Made by a program: the position numbers and the translations under genes. This document shows positions 1-7,463 of a stretch of 26,110 nt of DNA, one piece after another (position 1 is the stretch's first letter; the number at the start of each line of letters is the position of its first letter). The notes beneath the pieces are model-generated. The model made no database searches. It saw only the letters and a list, made by a program, of their open reading frames with translations, and was not told the DNA's origin. The stretch is from a virus: positions 1 to 26,110 of IMG/VR virus record IMGVR_UViG_3300046007_013028, one strand, 5' to 3'.

Positions 1-225
1 GGACGCTATGATATAGGCGGGGACTTAGCACTGCTAGATCGCATGATCGCAGAGGACTCTAGTCAGCTGATCAACGCCCTAAAACAACCTGAGTATCAAT
101 TTGATGACACTGGTATAGTATCACTCATCACAAATACAGCCACACTATCCGAGATCTCAAACGATCCTAGTCAGGTCGGCTATCTATTAACATTACCCTT
201 TACACTTTTATATCTAGAGGACTAA
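1..225 (+). CDS. C-terminal part of a head-tail connector or tail-completion protein (partial)
   Basis: The reading frame is open from the first base and ends at 225, so this is the last 74 residues of a gene that starts before the window. An internal Met at position 43 is available, but the upstream codons read as normal protein (RYDIGGDLALLD), so a real start there is unlikely. The fragment ends in TLLYLED. It lies 3 bases upstream of the major tail protein gene. In siphophages that place usually holds a head-tail joining, tail terminator or minor tail protein, and this position is the only basis for the call. I do not recognise the family from this fragment. Confidence 0.6.
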   Translation, partial: GRYDIGGDLALLDRMIAEDSSQLINALKQPEYQFDDTGIVSLITNTATLSEISNDPSQVGYLLTLPFTLLYLED

Positions 226-228
226 AAA

Positions 229-1521
229 ATGACAGTAACACATAGAAGTATATCAGTCGCCTCAGAGGCATCTTTTGGCTCAGTCGACAGCTCAACCGGT
301 CTCCCATCTGCTAGCGGGCTTAGCTTCATCTCTTTACCATGCGAGCGTGATCCCATCGTCATCTATGGCGATGTAGTCGTAAATGAGCGAAGCGAGGGGC
401 GTGATGGTCCTCATGGGCTACCTCCAGAGCCTGACACAGTATGGAGCGGATCAAGTCGCGTGCAGAGACGAACTGGGCAAGTGCAAATCACTATCGACTT
501 TACTACAGTCGGAGCTGACGCCAATGCTTATGCGGGGACAGGGCTTGGCAAGCTTTTAAATGCAGGTTTTTTGACAAGTCTCCCACTCTTTACAAGTGCT
601 GATACTGTCACAGGCGACGATGTCAATTTTTTCACTCCCACAACCACAAACACAAATTACAAGATTGGCGGTATTGTGGGCAGTATTATTGCGGGGCGTT
701 GTGAGTACTCAGCAGTGACTAGCAACAACAGGGCAGGTGCAGGCAAGATCGGCGTTTCTCCTGCTTTTAGCGATGAGCCTGCCACCATTTATCCAATGCA
801 AACTTGGTATGTCCCCACCTCCACATCTAGCGGGCAGGTGGTGGAATCGCTTTGTTTTAGAGTCGATGGAGTCGGCTTTAGGACTTATGCTTATGGTTGT
901 AAGCTGGCATCTCTCAATATCAGCGTGACTAATGGTCGCCTATTGGGACAATTTACATTCCAAGCAGCTCTCATCCAAGACGATCACGCTAATGCGACCG
1001 GTCCTGTTGAGCCTGTTGTTTTAGGCGGTGCGACTCAACATTTTAGAAATGCTTATGCGGTACTTTCTAGCCCTGTGACATATTCTAGAAGCAATATCGC
1101 AGGCACTACAGGCGAGGAGCTAGATCGTATCGCTTTAGATGCTGAGAGTTTTTCATTTAATATCACAAACACACTCACCGCCAAGGGATTCTCAAACAAC
1201 ATCTTGACCATGTCCGACATGGAGGTAAGTAACGTTGATCTAGAGTGTACAATCACGCTCTCATCAGTAAAGAGCGATATCGCAGACGATTTTAAAGATA
1301 GGGTAGTCCGTCAGGTGTTAATAGGCACAGGACCAATCGGGAATGGCAAGGGCATGGCTTTATTTATCCCTGCAGGATATCTCACGGTCGATCCCAATAA
1401 ATACGACGTATCTGGTGAGATTGTGAAGCAAGCCTTGACCTATAAGCATACTCGATTCGGCGGTGATGTAGGTACTACACAGCCCGCAAATAGCCCCATT
1501 AGACTAGCACTAGGAATTTAA
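229..1521 (+). CDS. Major tail (tube) protein, probable
   Basis: This gene encodes 430 residues. It starts at ATG 229 behind a GAGGA ribosome site about 7 bases upstream. It is rich in Ser, Thr, Gly and Val with many short beta-type segments and has no membrane segment or signal peptide, as expected of a structural beta-sandwich protein. The assignment rests mainly on order: it lies directly before the frameshifted G/GT chaperone pair and the tape measure gene, where siphophages encode the tube subunit that polymerises around the tape measure. The length is above that of many tube proteins, so an extra C-terminal surface domain is possible. A decoration or minor tail protein is a less likely alternative. 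Confidence 0.7.
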   Translation: MTVTHRSISVASEASFGSVDSSTGLPSASGLSFISLPCERDPIVIYGDVVVNERSEGRDGPHGLPPEPDTVWSGSSRVQRRTGQVQITIDFTTVGADANAYAGTGLGKLLNAGFLTSLPLFTSADTVTGDDVNFFTPTTTNTNYKIGGIVGSIIAGRCEYSAVTSNNRAGAGKIGVSPAFSDEPATIYPMQTWYVPTSTSSGQVVESLCFRVDGVGFRTYAYGCKLASLNISVTNGRLLGQFTFQAALIQDDHANATGPVEPVVLGGATQHFRNAYAVLSSPVTYSRSNIAGTTGEELDRIALDAESFSFNITNTLTAKGFSNNILTMSDMEVSNVDLECTITLSSVKSDIADDFKDRVVRQVLIGTGPIGNGKGMALFIPAGYLTVDPNKYDVSGEIVKQALTYKHTRFGGDVGTTQPANSPIRLALGI

Positions 1522-1522
1522 T

Positions 1523-2035
1523 ATGCTTTCATTCTCCACCTCATCTCTCACTACCATCGAGGTAGCTATCACCTGCGACACCGCTTTAGATATGGCAGAT
1601 CAAGACAAAGTTCTATACCTCAAGGGGCAAAGAAACCTCTTGAAATGCAAGGACGGTCAATCGCCTACTCTATTTGTGCTAAAGGCTTTATCGCCTGCAG
1701 AGAGAGAAGAGGCAGAGGTAAAGGCTGGGGCATACACTAGGAGCGAACTTGGGCGTATGCTGTATCTAGAACAGCCTGACAGTGGCAAGGATAGAGCCTA
1801 TTGGCATGACTCACTGACAGAAAAAGAAAAGACAGCCCTAGCAGAGTATAACGCATATTTAAATCGTGTATATCAAGAGATGATCAAGGTTTCATGCGTT
1901 GAGATCAAGGGCGTCAATGGGAAGCCTTGGGATTTAATCCAATCAATCAAGCCCGATATTGTGAGAGTGCAGACAATTGGAGAGCTGGTTGCTCATATAT
2001 CAAATTTATCTCTCCTAGGTGAAGAGGGAAAATAG
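1523..2035 (+). CDS. Tail assembly chaperone, G-like short product
   Basis: This gene encodes 170 residues and starts at ATG 1523, one base after the tail protein stop, with AGGA about 8 bases upstream. It is mixed alpha/beta and charged, with a run of Leu, Lys and Glu codons, and has no export signal. Its place between the major tail protein and the tape measure is that of lambda G, which binds the tape measure protein and recruits tube subunits during tail assembly. The last two sense codons, GGA AAA, form part of a slippery heptamer directly before the TAG stop. This allows a minority of ribosomes to make the longer product described next. The function is inferred from position and the frameshift signal rather than from sequence similarity. 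Confidence 0.8.
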   Translation: MLSFSTSSLTTIEVAITCDTALDMADQDKVLYLKGQRNLLKCKDGQSPTLFVLKALSPAEREEAEVKAGAYTRSELGRMLYLEQPDSGKDRAYWHDSLTEKEKTALAEYNAYLNRVYQEMIKVSCVEIKGVNGKPWDLIQSIKPDIVRVQTIGELVAHISNLSLLGEEGK

Positions 2036-2463
2036 CAATCGCATCCTCAATATGGCTATCGCAAAATAAGGGGCGATCGTGGGGATGCGAGCAATGTAAA
2101 TCACAGCCAAGGCTGAGGGGACTGCGTGGAAATTGTGGCGGTGAGTTTAAGCGGGGCTTGCCTCATCTAGATGAAGATGAGCATGGCTTTTTTATTCCTG
2201 CGTATAGAGTGGCTCCTAACTGCTCGGCAGAGTACAGCGATCTAAAAATAAGGTCATGCCCTGTTGCATCAGCAAACCTCATCGCCCCCATCGCTCAAAG
2301 TTATTTTAGGCATATCAATGGCTTATTTGATTTAAAAAACGCGTATCCTAGCCCATCTTGTGCTATCGTAGAGGCAATAGATTTATTGCATCATCACTAC
2401 ACAGAGCTAAAAAACAAGATTGCTCAAGAGCAGATAGAGGAGGCACAAATTGGCAGAAAATAA
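1523..2463 (+). CDS. Tail assembly chaperone G-T fusion made by -1 frameshift
   Basis: A -1 slip on the heptamer at 2026-2032 joins the 170 G residues to a second open frame, read from 2032 to the TAA at 2463, giving about 313 residues. The T part has no stop between 2032 and 2463 and reads as normal protein from the slip point. It has a Cys-rich stretch (GCEQCKSQ, then GNCGG), a CPVAS segment, a YPSPS segment and an amphipathic C-terminal helix. A TTG at 2158 could start the second frame alone, but it has no good ribosome site and the upstream frame is already open and protein-like. In lambda, G-T bridges the tape measure and tube subunits and is absent from the finished tail; the same role is inferred here. 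The T end overlaps the tape measure start by 14 bases. Confidence 0.82.
2026..2090 (+). promoter_or_regulatory. Programmed -1 frameshift signal: slippery heptamer plus stem
   Basis: The heptamer G GGA AAA lies at 2026-2032 in the correct zero-frame phase (X XXY YYZ) and the next codon is the TAG stop of G. Lambda uses the closely related GGGAAAG. Six bases after the heptamer, TCGCATCC (2039-2046) pairs perfectly with GGATGCGA (2083-2090). Inside that loop ATCGC (2058-2062) pairs with GCGAT (2073-2077). Stimulatory structures normally sit about 5-9 bases after the slip site, so the spacing fits. Slippage efficiency cannot be read from the sequence. Confidence 0.8.
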
Positions 2464-4603
2464 AATCGAGATCGAGGTCGATGTTATAGGCATGGAATCG
2501 GCTCAAAAAAAGCTAGATGGGATAGAGGGATCAGCTAAGGGCATCGGCGAAAGCGTTAAGGGCGTGGGCGAGAGCTTCAAGGGCGTTGGGGCGGTAGTAT
2601 CCGCTCAGGGCGGGGCTATGGGCGAAGCCTTTGGAGCCCTTGGCGAGTCAGTAAGTGGCGTTGTCGATGGCGTAGGTCAATTTAGCGAGGCACTACAAAG
2701 CGGTGGCAAAATAGGCGTTTCATCGATCTTGAGTCTATTAGGTCCTATCTCTGCCATAGTCGGTGCATTGGCTCTAGCAGTCGAAGCGTGGCGACAATTT
2801 AGCGGTGCAGCTAAAGAGGCAGAGCAGATCGAGGCGGCGGTCAGTGCTGCAGCTGGTGATCTCACTGCAAAAATGGAGGAGCTTGCAGATAAGGGCATTA
2901 AAGCAACCTCTGATCAACTCAAAAGTTTGATCTCATTAAATACGGAAGCTCGATTAAAGCTGGAGATACTAAATGAGAAAAACGCTAGTTTAACCAAGGT
3001 TTATATTGATCAAATCAAAGCCGAAAAGGATTTAATAGCAGTTAAAAAGATATTAAATGGAGTCGAAAATTTATCAATGTTTGAGCGCGGTAATTTGGCG
3101 ACTGCAACAAATAAATTGGAGATAGCAAATAAGGCAGTAGCCAAGGCACAAGACGAACTAACAAGGGGATATGCTGACGCCCTTCCAGCGATAGAAAAAG
3201 CTCAAGAATATCAAAGAAATTTAGCGATGACTCAGCAGGAGGCGACAGATGCCTTGAAGGCTCAGCTTGAGATACAAAAGCAACATAATGACTTGCTATT
3301 GGCAACCTCTGATCTCAGCGATTATGAGAGGGGCATACAGGCTAAAGAGGATGAACTAATGGTTGATAGAGAGCTATCAGCCCAGAGAAACAAGAGCATA
3401 GCAGAGATACAAGCCCTCACAAAATCGCTAGAAGATGAAAATAAAGCTAGATCTGACGGAGAGGATTTATATTTAAAAGAAATCAAAAATCAAAAAGAAT
3501 TGCAGGCGTTAAAGGATGCAGAAATAAAGCGTTTAAAGGATGAATCTAAAGCAAGGGGTGATGCTTTTAGAGCAAGACAACAACAGATAATTGGCGAGCA
3601 ATCACAAATCAACGCCCTTAGAATACAGCTAGAAAAAGATGGGATTGATGAGCAAATAGCATTAGCCGTCAACACATATACAACTCAACAGCAATTAAAT
3701 AAAAATAATAAAAATCAACTAATAATTGCAGAGCTACAATATCAACAACAGTTAAATAGTATCGCAGAGCAAGAGATAGCAAGACAACAAGCGTCTCAGC
3801 TTGCTTTAGAGCAGTCTCAGCTTGCTAAAATCGGGGCTTTGCAAGAAGAGGCATATAAAGAGATTGAGATAGAAAAGACCAAGGAGCAGGCTAAAAAAGA
3901 TCTAACTGATAAAATCGCTTTGCTAGATATACAGCTCACACAGACAGGCTATGATCAGCAAATAGCGATGCTAAATAAGCAAATGGAGCTCGAACTTGCT
4001 ATCGTTGAAAAAGGAAGTTTGGCAGAACTGGAGATCAAAAAAAGATACCAGCTAGCATCAAAAGATGTTCAAGGCGAGTCTATGCAGATGTTAGGCGAAT
4101 TTGCTGAGGCGCAAACACAAGCCTTTAGCGCCTCATTGGCAACGGCGATCATGACGGGTGCGTCAGTGAAACAGGTCTTAAAGGAGACATTGACGGGCAT
4201 GGCAACAGAGGCTTTAACAAAGTCAATTTTCCATACAGCTGAGGGATTTGCGTCTTTGGCGTTAGGTCCTATTGGGGGGCTTAGTGCAAGCCAGCATTTT
4301 GCTGCAGCAGGGTTATTTGCAGGAGTCGCCTCTGTGGCGGGCTTGGCTGGGGCATCTATCCCAGCCTCAAAAGCTAGTGCATCAAGCGGGGCTTCGCCTA
4401 GTGGCATGGCACAGACTACACAGGTACAACGCCCAGAGGCTCAAAAATCCGAGCCTATGGTTTTTAATGTCAACTTCGCTGGAGCTACGATTTACGACAC
4501 AAAAGAGTCTGCTAAGAGAGCTCTCAGCGATGAGATAGTCAAGTATATAAATGAACCTCGTAGGGGTAGCCCACGATTGAGAGTACAAAATGCCCAGTTA
4601 TGA
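2450..4603 (+). CDS. Tape measure protein
   Basis: This gene encodes 717 residues. It starts at TTG 2450 behind a strong AGAGGAGG site (2436-2443) and overlaps the T frame by 14 bases. The N-terminus (about residues 20-85) carries a Gly/Val repeat around GIGESVKGVGESFKGVG, followed by a hydrophobic segment at about 92-115. A very long Ala, Gln, Glu and Lys-rich coiled coil fills the middle, and a second Gly/Ala-rich hydrophobic stretch lies at about 600-650. This is the usual build of a siphophage tape measure, which sets tail length and may help DNA cross the inner membrane. At the commonly used 0.15 nm per residue it predicts a tail of roughly 105 nm. No lysozyme or peptidase motif is visible in it. 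Confidence 0.9.
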   Translation: MAENKIEIEVDVIGMESAQKKLDGIEGSAKGIGESVKGVGESFKGVGAVVSAQGGAMGEAFGALGESVSGVVDGVGQFSEALQSGGKIGVSSILSLLGPISAIVGALALAVEAWRQFSGAAKEAEQIEAAVSAAAGDLTAKMEELADKGIKATSDQLKSLISLNTEARLKLEILNEKNASLTKVYIDQIKAEKDLIAVKKILNGVENLSMFERGNLATATNKLEIANKAVAKAQDELTRGYADALPAIEKAQEYQRNLAMTQQEATDALKAQLEIQKQHNDLLLATSDLSDYERGIQAKEDELMVDRELSAQRNKSIAEIQALTKSLEDENKARSDGEDLYLKEIKNQKELQALKDAEIKRLKDESKARGDAFRARQQQIIGEQSQINALRIQLEKDGIDEQIALAVNTYTTQQQLNKNNKNQLIIAELQYQQQLNSIAEQEIARQQASQLALEQSQLAKIGALQEEAYKEIEIEKTKEQAKKDLTDKIALLDIQLTQTGYDQQIAMLNKQMELELAIVEKGSLAELEIKKRYQLASKDVQGESMQMLGEFAEAQTQAFSASLATAIMTGASVKQVLKETLTGMATEALTKSIFHTAEGFASLALGPIGGLSASQHFAAAGLFAGVASVAGLAGASIPASKASASSGASPSGMAQTTQVQRPEAQKSEPMVFNVNFAGATIYDTKESAKRALSDEIVKYINEPRRGSPRLRVQNAQL

Positions 4604-5783
4604 CAAATCACCTAATTTTATGATCATGAGCGATTTTGACGCCCGTAACTTTACCTCAACACTCTATACAAGAGCGGGCTCAAATATCGCTTTAAATAGC
4701 AATGGGCGAGTCGTCTTTAGTGATCCAGTCTATTTTTTAAATGGGCGCGGTCAGTCTGCCACCACATCGCTCAAAGCGTGTCTAGAGGCTGATATAGGCG
4801 ATACATGGACTATCTCTATAGACAGTCAAGATCGAATCAAATGGGAATGCACGGCTAGTCAAAATCAAGATATTGAGACTCAGTTTGGGGGGGGTGCTAT
4901 TTGGGGGCTAGATAACGACTATACAAACATGAGCGGGACATCAGTCACCTTTGCGGGGCAGTGGCAAAGGGGCAATCAAATTTTTTGGTCTGCTGGTAGT
5001 GCTCTATATGGCAAGTTGTCATATAGCGACTCGGGCACTGTATACCCCACTTTTTATCCATCATTCCCAGTGGCTCAAGACATCCCATCGCTCCTGTCGG
5101 TGCGATCAGGCAGTGGCATTTATTGTCTGCAGTCAGCTGAGGAAGCCCTATTTAGCGACTATGTTCAATGGGTGCTACGCGATGACGGAAGAGTCATGCA
5201 GGTAGTCAACTATGTAGCAAACGCAAATCTAATGAATTTTGCTTGGGCTGATACAGCGTTTAGAGATCGGCTTGGATTTAGCGGGCTGGAGACATGGCAG
5301 ACGCTCTATGGTCGCAGGGTGATGATCGCTGATAATGTGATGCCCGGCGTCATAGCCCCATCTCGACCATACGAAGATCATCACCTAGCATTTGATAGAC
5401 TGAGTGACACTAGGAGAAAGGGGGATGGTAGCTATGGGACAAACTTTAAAGGCAATTTTACAAAATCTATTTTACGCTTTTATGTCGATGGTATCGCAGA
5501 CATACAAGATGACTATAAGCGATTTGTATTTGATCTTGGCGACTATTTTTATATAGGGGCGAAGATTAACTTGGTGCAAGAGGTGGGAGAGCCAAGACTA
5601 AATCGCATGACTAGCCAGATCAGCTCTTCATCGCCTGCGTATAGCCTTACTCATACAAGCGAGGACAATGGAATGCACGGCATCATCACAGGCACGATCA
5701 CAAGCATCACTAGCGATCTGCCCTTTGAAAATAGAATCATGAGACGCATCCCTGTCTCGATGGAGATCGCTCATGACAAATAG
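4590..5783 (+). CDS. Tail structural protein after the tape measure, distal-tail-like position, unrecognised family
   Basis: This gene encodes 397 residues and starts at ATG 4590, overlapping the tape measure by 14 bases. It is rich in aromatic residues, Ser, Asp and Gly with alternating beta-type segments, and has no coiled coil, membrane helix or signal peptide. A central stretch (RRVMIADNVMPGV, then DRLSDTRRKGDGSYG) looks like a conserved loop between two beta domains. The gene directly after the tape measure usually encodes the distal tail or tail-tip adaptor that links tube and hub, and that role is inferred from position. I do not recognise the family. The gene holds a run of eight G at 4887-4894. 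Confidence 0.6.
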   Translation: MPSYDKSPNFMIMSDFDARNFTSTLYTRAGSNIALNSNGRVVFSDPVYFLNGRGQSATTSLKACLEADIGDTWTISIDSQDRIKWECTASQNQDIETQFGGGAIWGLDNDYTNMSGTSVTFAGQWQRGNQIFWSAGSALYGKLSYSDSGTVYPTFYPSFPVAQDIPSLLSVRSGSGIYCLQSAEEALFSDYVQWVLRDDGRVMQVVNYVANANLMNFAWADTAFRDRLGFSGLETWQTLYGRRVMIADNVMPGVIAPSRPYEDHHLAFDRLSDTRRKGDGSYGTNFKGNFTKSILRFYVDGIADIQDDYKRFVFDLGDYFYIGAKINLVQEVGEPRLNRMTSQISSSSPAYSLTHTSEDNGMHGIITGTITSITSDLPFENRIMRRIPVSMEIAHDK

Positions 5784-6810
5784 CCTTACTCTGCCTCTAG
5801 CGGGCAACAATGCAAGAGTCGAGCCTGATGCTTTCATTGCAGGGAAAGATATCAGCGACCTACAGAGTCAACTCGGCAAACTTGGGCGACTGCAAAACTA
5901 TATCCACGCCTATCATGGGACAGGTGCGATCATAACTCAACATTTTGAGGATGGCATATTCTATTATTCATCAGCCACTTTGAGAGAGGTCTGCAGATGG
6001 AGAATCCCTGTAATATCAGCAAATCATAAGACGATAAAGATCACACTCAAGGGCACGGGGACAAACGGCAATGCGATCTTTACCCTCTCAAATAATAGCA
6101 GTGCTGGCTCAAAAAGTTTTACATTTAACTCCTCTAAATACGATCAGGGCTCGATAGCCTTGGCGTCTGTGAGTGCTGAGTATAGCTATCTAATCCTCGA
6201 GGTGCAGAACACGATACAGATCGATTATTTGTGTATCGAGTATCTACCACTCAGCTCACCACTAGCAGAAAGCAGAGTAAATGCGGTCTATATGAACAGC
6301 TTTTTTTACCCCTTCGGTGATGACTCCTTTGATGCTGATCAGCCTCTCTCATCAGCCCTAGGGCAACAACTAATCAACAATATCAGAGTACTGCAGAAAA
6401 GACCTAGGATGCTCTTTTGTGCTAGTGGGCTAGATCTTCCAGAGACGACAACAAGCCCAACTTTTGGGCTGGCACGACCACAAAAGGGGCTAACAGTCAA
6501 TGACTTATTTGCACTAAACACAAGCTTTATTTCATGGTATAATCGCAATCGATTGGGTTTTACATATAAGCTGGTGATGTATGTACAAAATGCCACAGCT
6601 CATGATTTTTCTTTTTCTGTATATAATAAACAGATCACGATCACTGCAGGCACTACAGCCCAGTGGCTCGAGTATGACATCGCAACAATCTTTAATGCGG
6701 ACGGCGTGGACGGCGATCTATCCATGCCACTAATCCAGTTCTCGCCTAGGATGACATACTTTTTGACAAACGCAACGCCGATCTTATCGATCTCTTTTTG
6801 GGGGGCATAA
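5773..6810 (+). CDS. Tail tip structural protein, unrecognised family
   Basis: This gene encodes 345 residues, with ATG 5773 overlapping the previous gene by 11 bases and GGAG 7 bases upstream. It appears to have two beta-sandwich halves. The first (about 50-160) runs from a YHGTG segment to a YSYLILEVQN strand. The second (about 175-345) opens with FYPFGDDSFDADQPLSSALG and holds an RPRMLFCASGLDLP stretch. No enzyme motif, membrane helix or coiled coil is visible. A short region resembles one in the next gene, as both have a helix followed by KR-x-(R/H) and a hydrophobic strand, so distant paralogy is possible. A role in the tail tip is inferred from lying between the tape measure and the hub. 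Confidence 0.55.
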   Translation: MTNSLTLPLAGNNARVEPDAFIAGKDISDLQSQLGKLGRLQNYIHAYHGTGAIITQHFEDGIFYYSSATLREVCRWRIPVISANHKTIKITLKGTGTNGNAIFTLSNNSSAGSKSFTFNSSKYDQGSIALASVSAEYSYLILEVQNTIQIDYLCIEYLPLSSPLAESRVNAVYMNSFFYPFGDDSFDADQPLSSALGQQLINNIRVLQKRPRMLFCASGLDLPETTTSPTFGLARPQKGLTVNDLFALNTSFISWYNRNRLGFTYKLVMYVQNATAHDFSFSVYNKQITITAGTTAQWLEYDIATIFNADGVDGDLSMPLIQFSPRMTYFLTNATPILSISFWGA

Positions 6811-7463
6811 TGGCAATAATACCAAGTACGACAATATTTGCTCCATCACCTAGCGAGGCAAACGCGGGCGTTCCTGTTCATAGTGCTGTCATGATGCTGA
6901 TAGCAGATCAAACCAATCATCTTGCTTTTGCCAAGGCTAAAAGGCATCAAATTGGTTTTGTAAATCGGACATATCCTAGGACATGGACGCAAAATCAGGC
7001 AGACTATACCACGGAGAGCTACTATGTCGATCAGATATCTATAGGCGATACTAATAGGGCATATACTCAAATCCTGCAGACAACAGCCAATTGCCGACAT
7101 ATCGTCTTCGCCTTTGCATATAGAACGCATGAAAATTTGGCAAGGTCGATCAGCATTACAGCCTTTAGAAATCCTCGCACGACTCAAGATATCATCGATA
7201 ATGGATGCCTTTTGAGCGTTGCCAATGGTCAGCTGTCGTCTACCTATGATCCCGATGGATCATCTAATTTTTGGAATCAGGCATTGATTTCTAGCGGTGG
7301 CGATATATCATCCACCTCTATAGTGCAGACGCTTTATCCTAGACCGCTATTTATCCCAGAGGCTTATAGAGGACAGGAAATAGGAGTAAAATTTGATTGC
7401 GTGAGAGTACGATTAGATAATGTTTGTCTCTATGAAGCTTTTGATGAGGTGATCAATGATTAG
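6810..7463 (+). CDS. Tail tip structural protein, small, unrecognised family
   Basis: This gene encodes 217 residues. I chose ATG 6810, which overlaps the previous TAA by one base (TAATG) and has a G-rich ribosome site a few bases upstream. A start 12 bases earlier is possible but lies closer to that site. The N-terminal third is Pro/Ser-rich and then helical (LIADQTNHLAFAKAKRH); the rest is beta-rich and ends in a strand-like segment (IGVKFDCVRVRLDNVCLYEAF). There is no signal peptide or catalytic motif. It overlaps the hub-like gene by 8 bases and is probably made together with it. Function beyond a tail-tip part is unknown. Confidence 0.55.
   Translation: MAIIPSTTIFAPSPSEANAGVPVHSAVMMLIADQTNHLAFAKAKRHQIGFVNRTYPRTWTQNQADYTTESYYVDQISIGDTNRAYTQILQTTANCRHIVFAFAYRTHENLARSISITAFRNPRTTQDIIDNGCLLSVANGQLSSTYDPDGSSNFWNQALISSGGDISSTSIVQTLYPRPLFIPEAYRGQEIGVKFDCVRVRLDNVCLYEAFDEVIND

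Noticed and set aside
2158-2463. Separate gene starting at TTG 2158
   Set aside because: The upstream frame is open and protein-like to the slip site, and the frameshift cassette explains it better; internal initiation is not excluded.
4272-4538. Open frame inside the tape measure gene
   Set aside because: It is a shadow in another frame of a well-supported gene and has no ribosome site.
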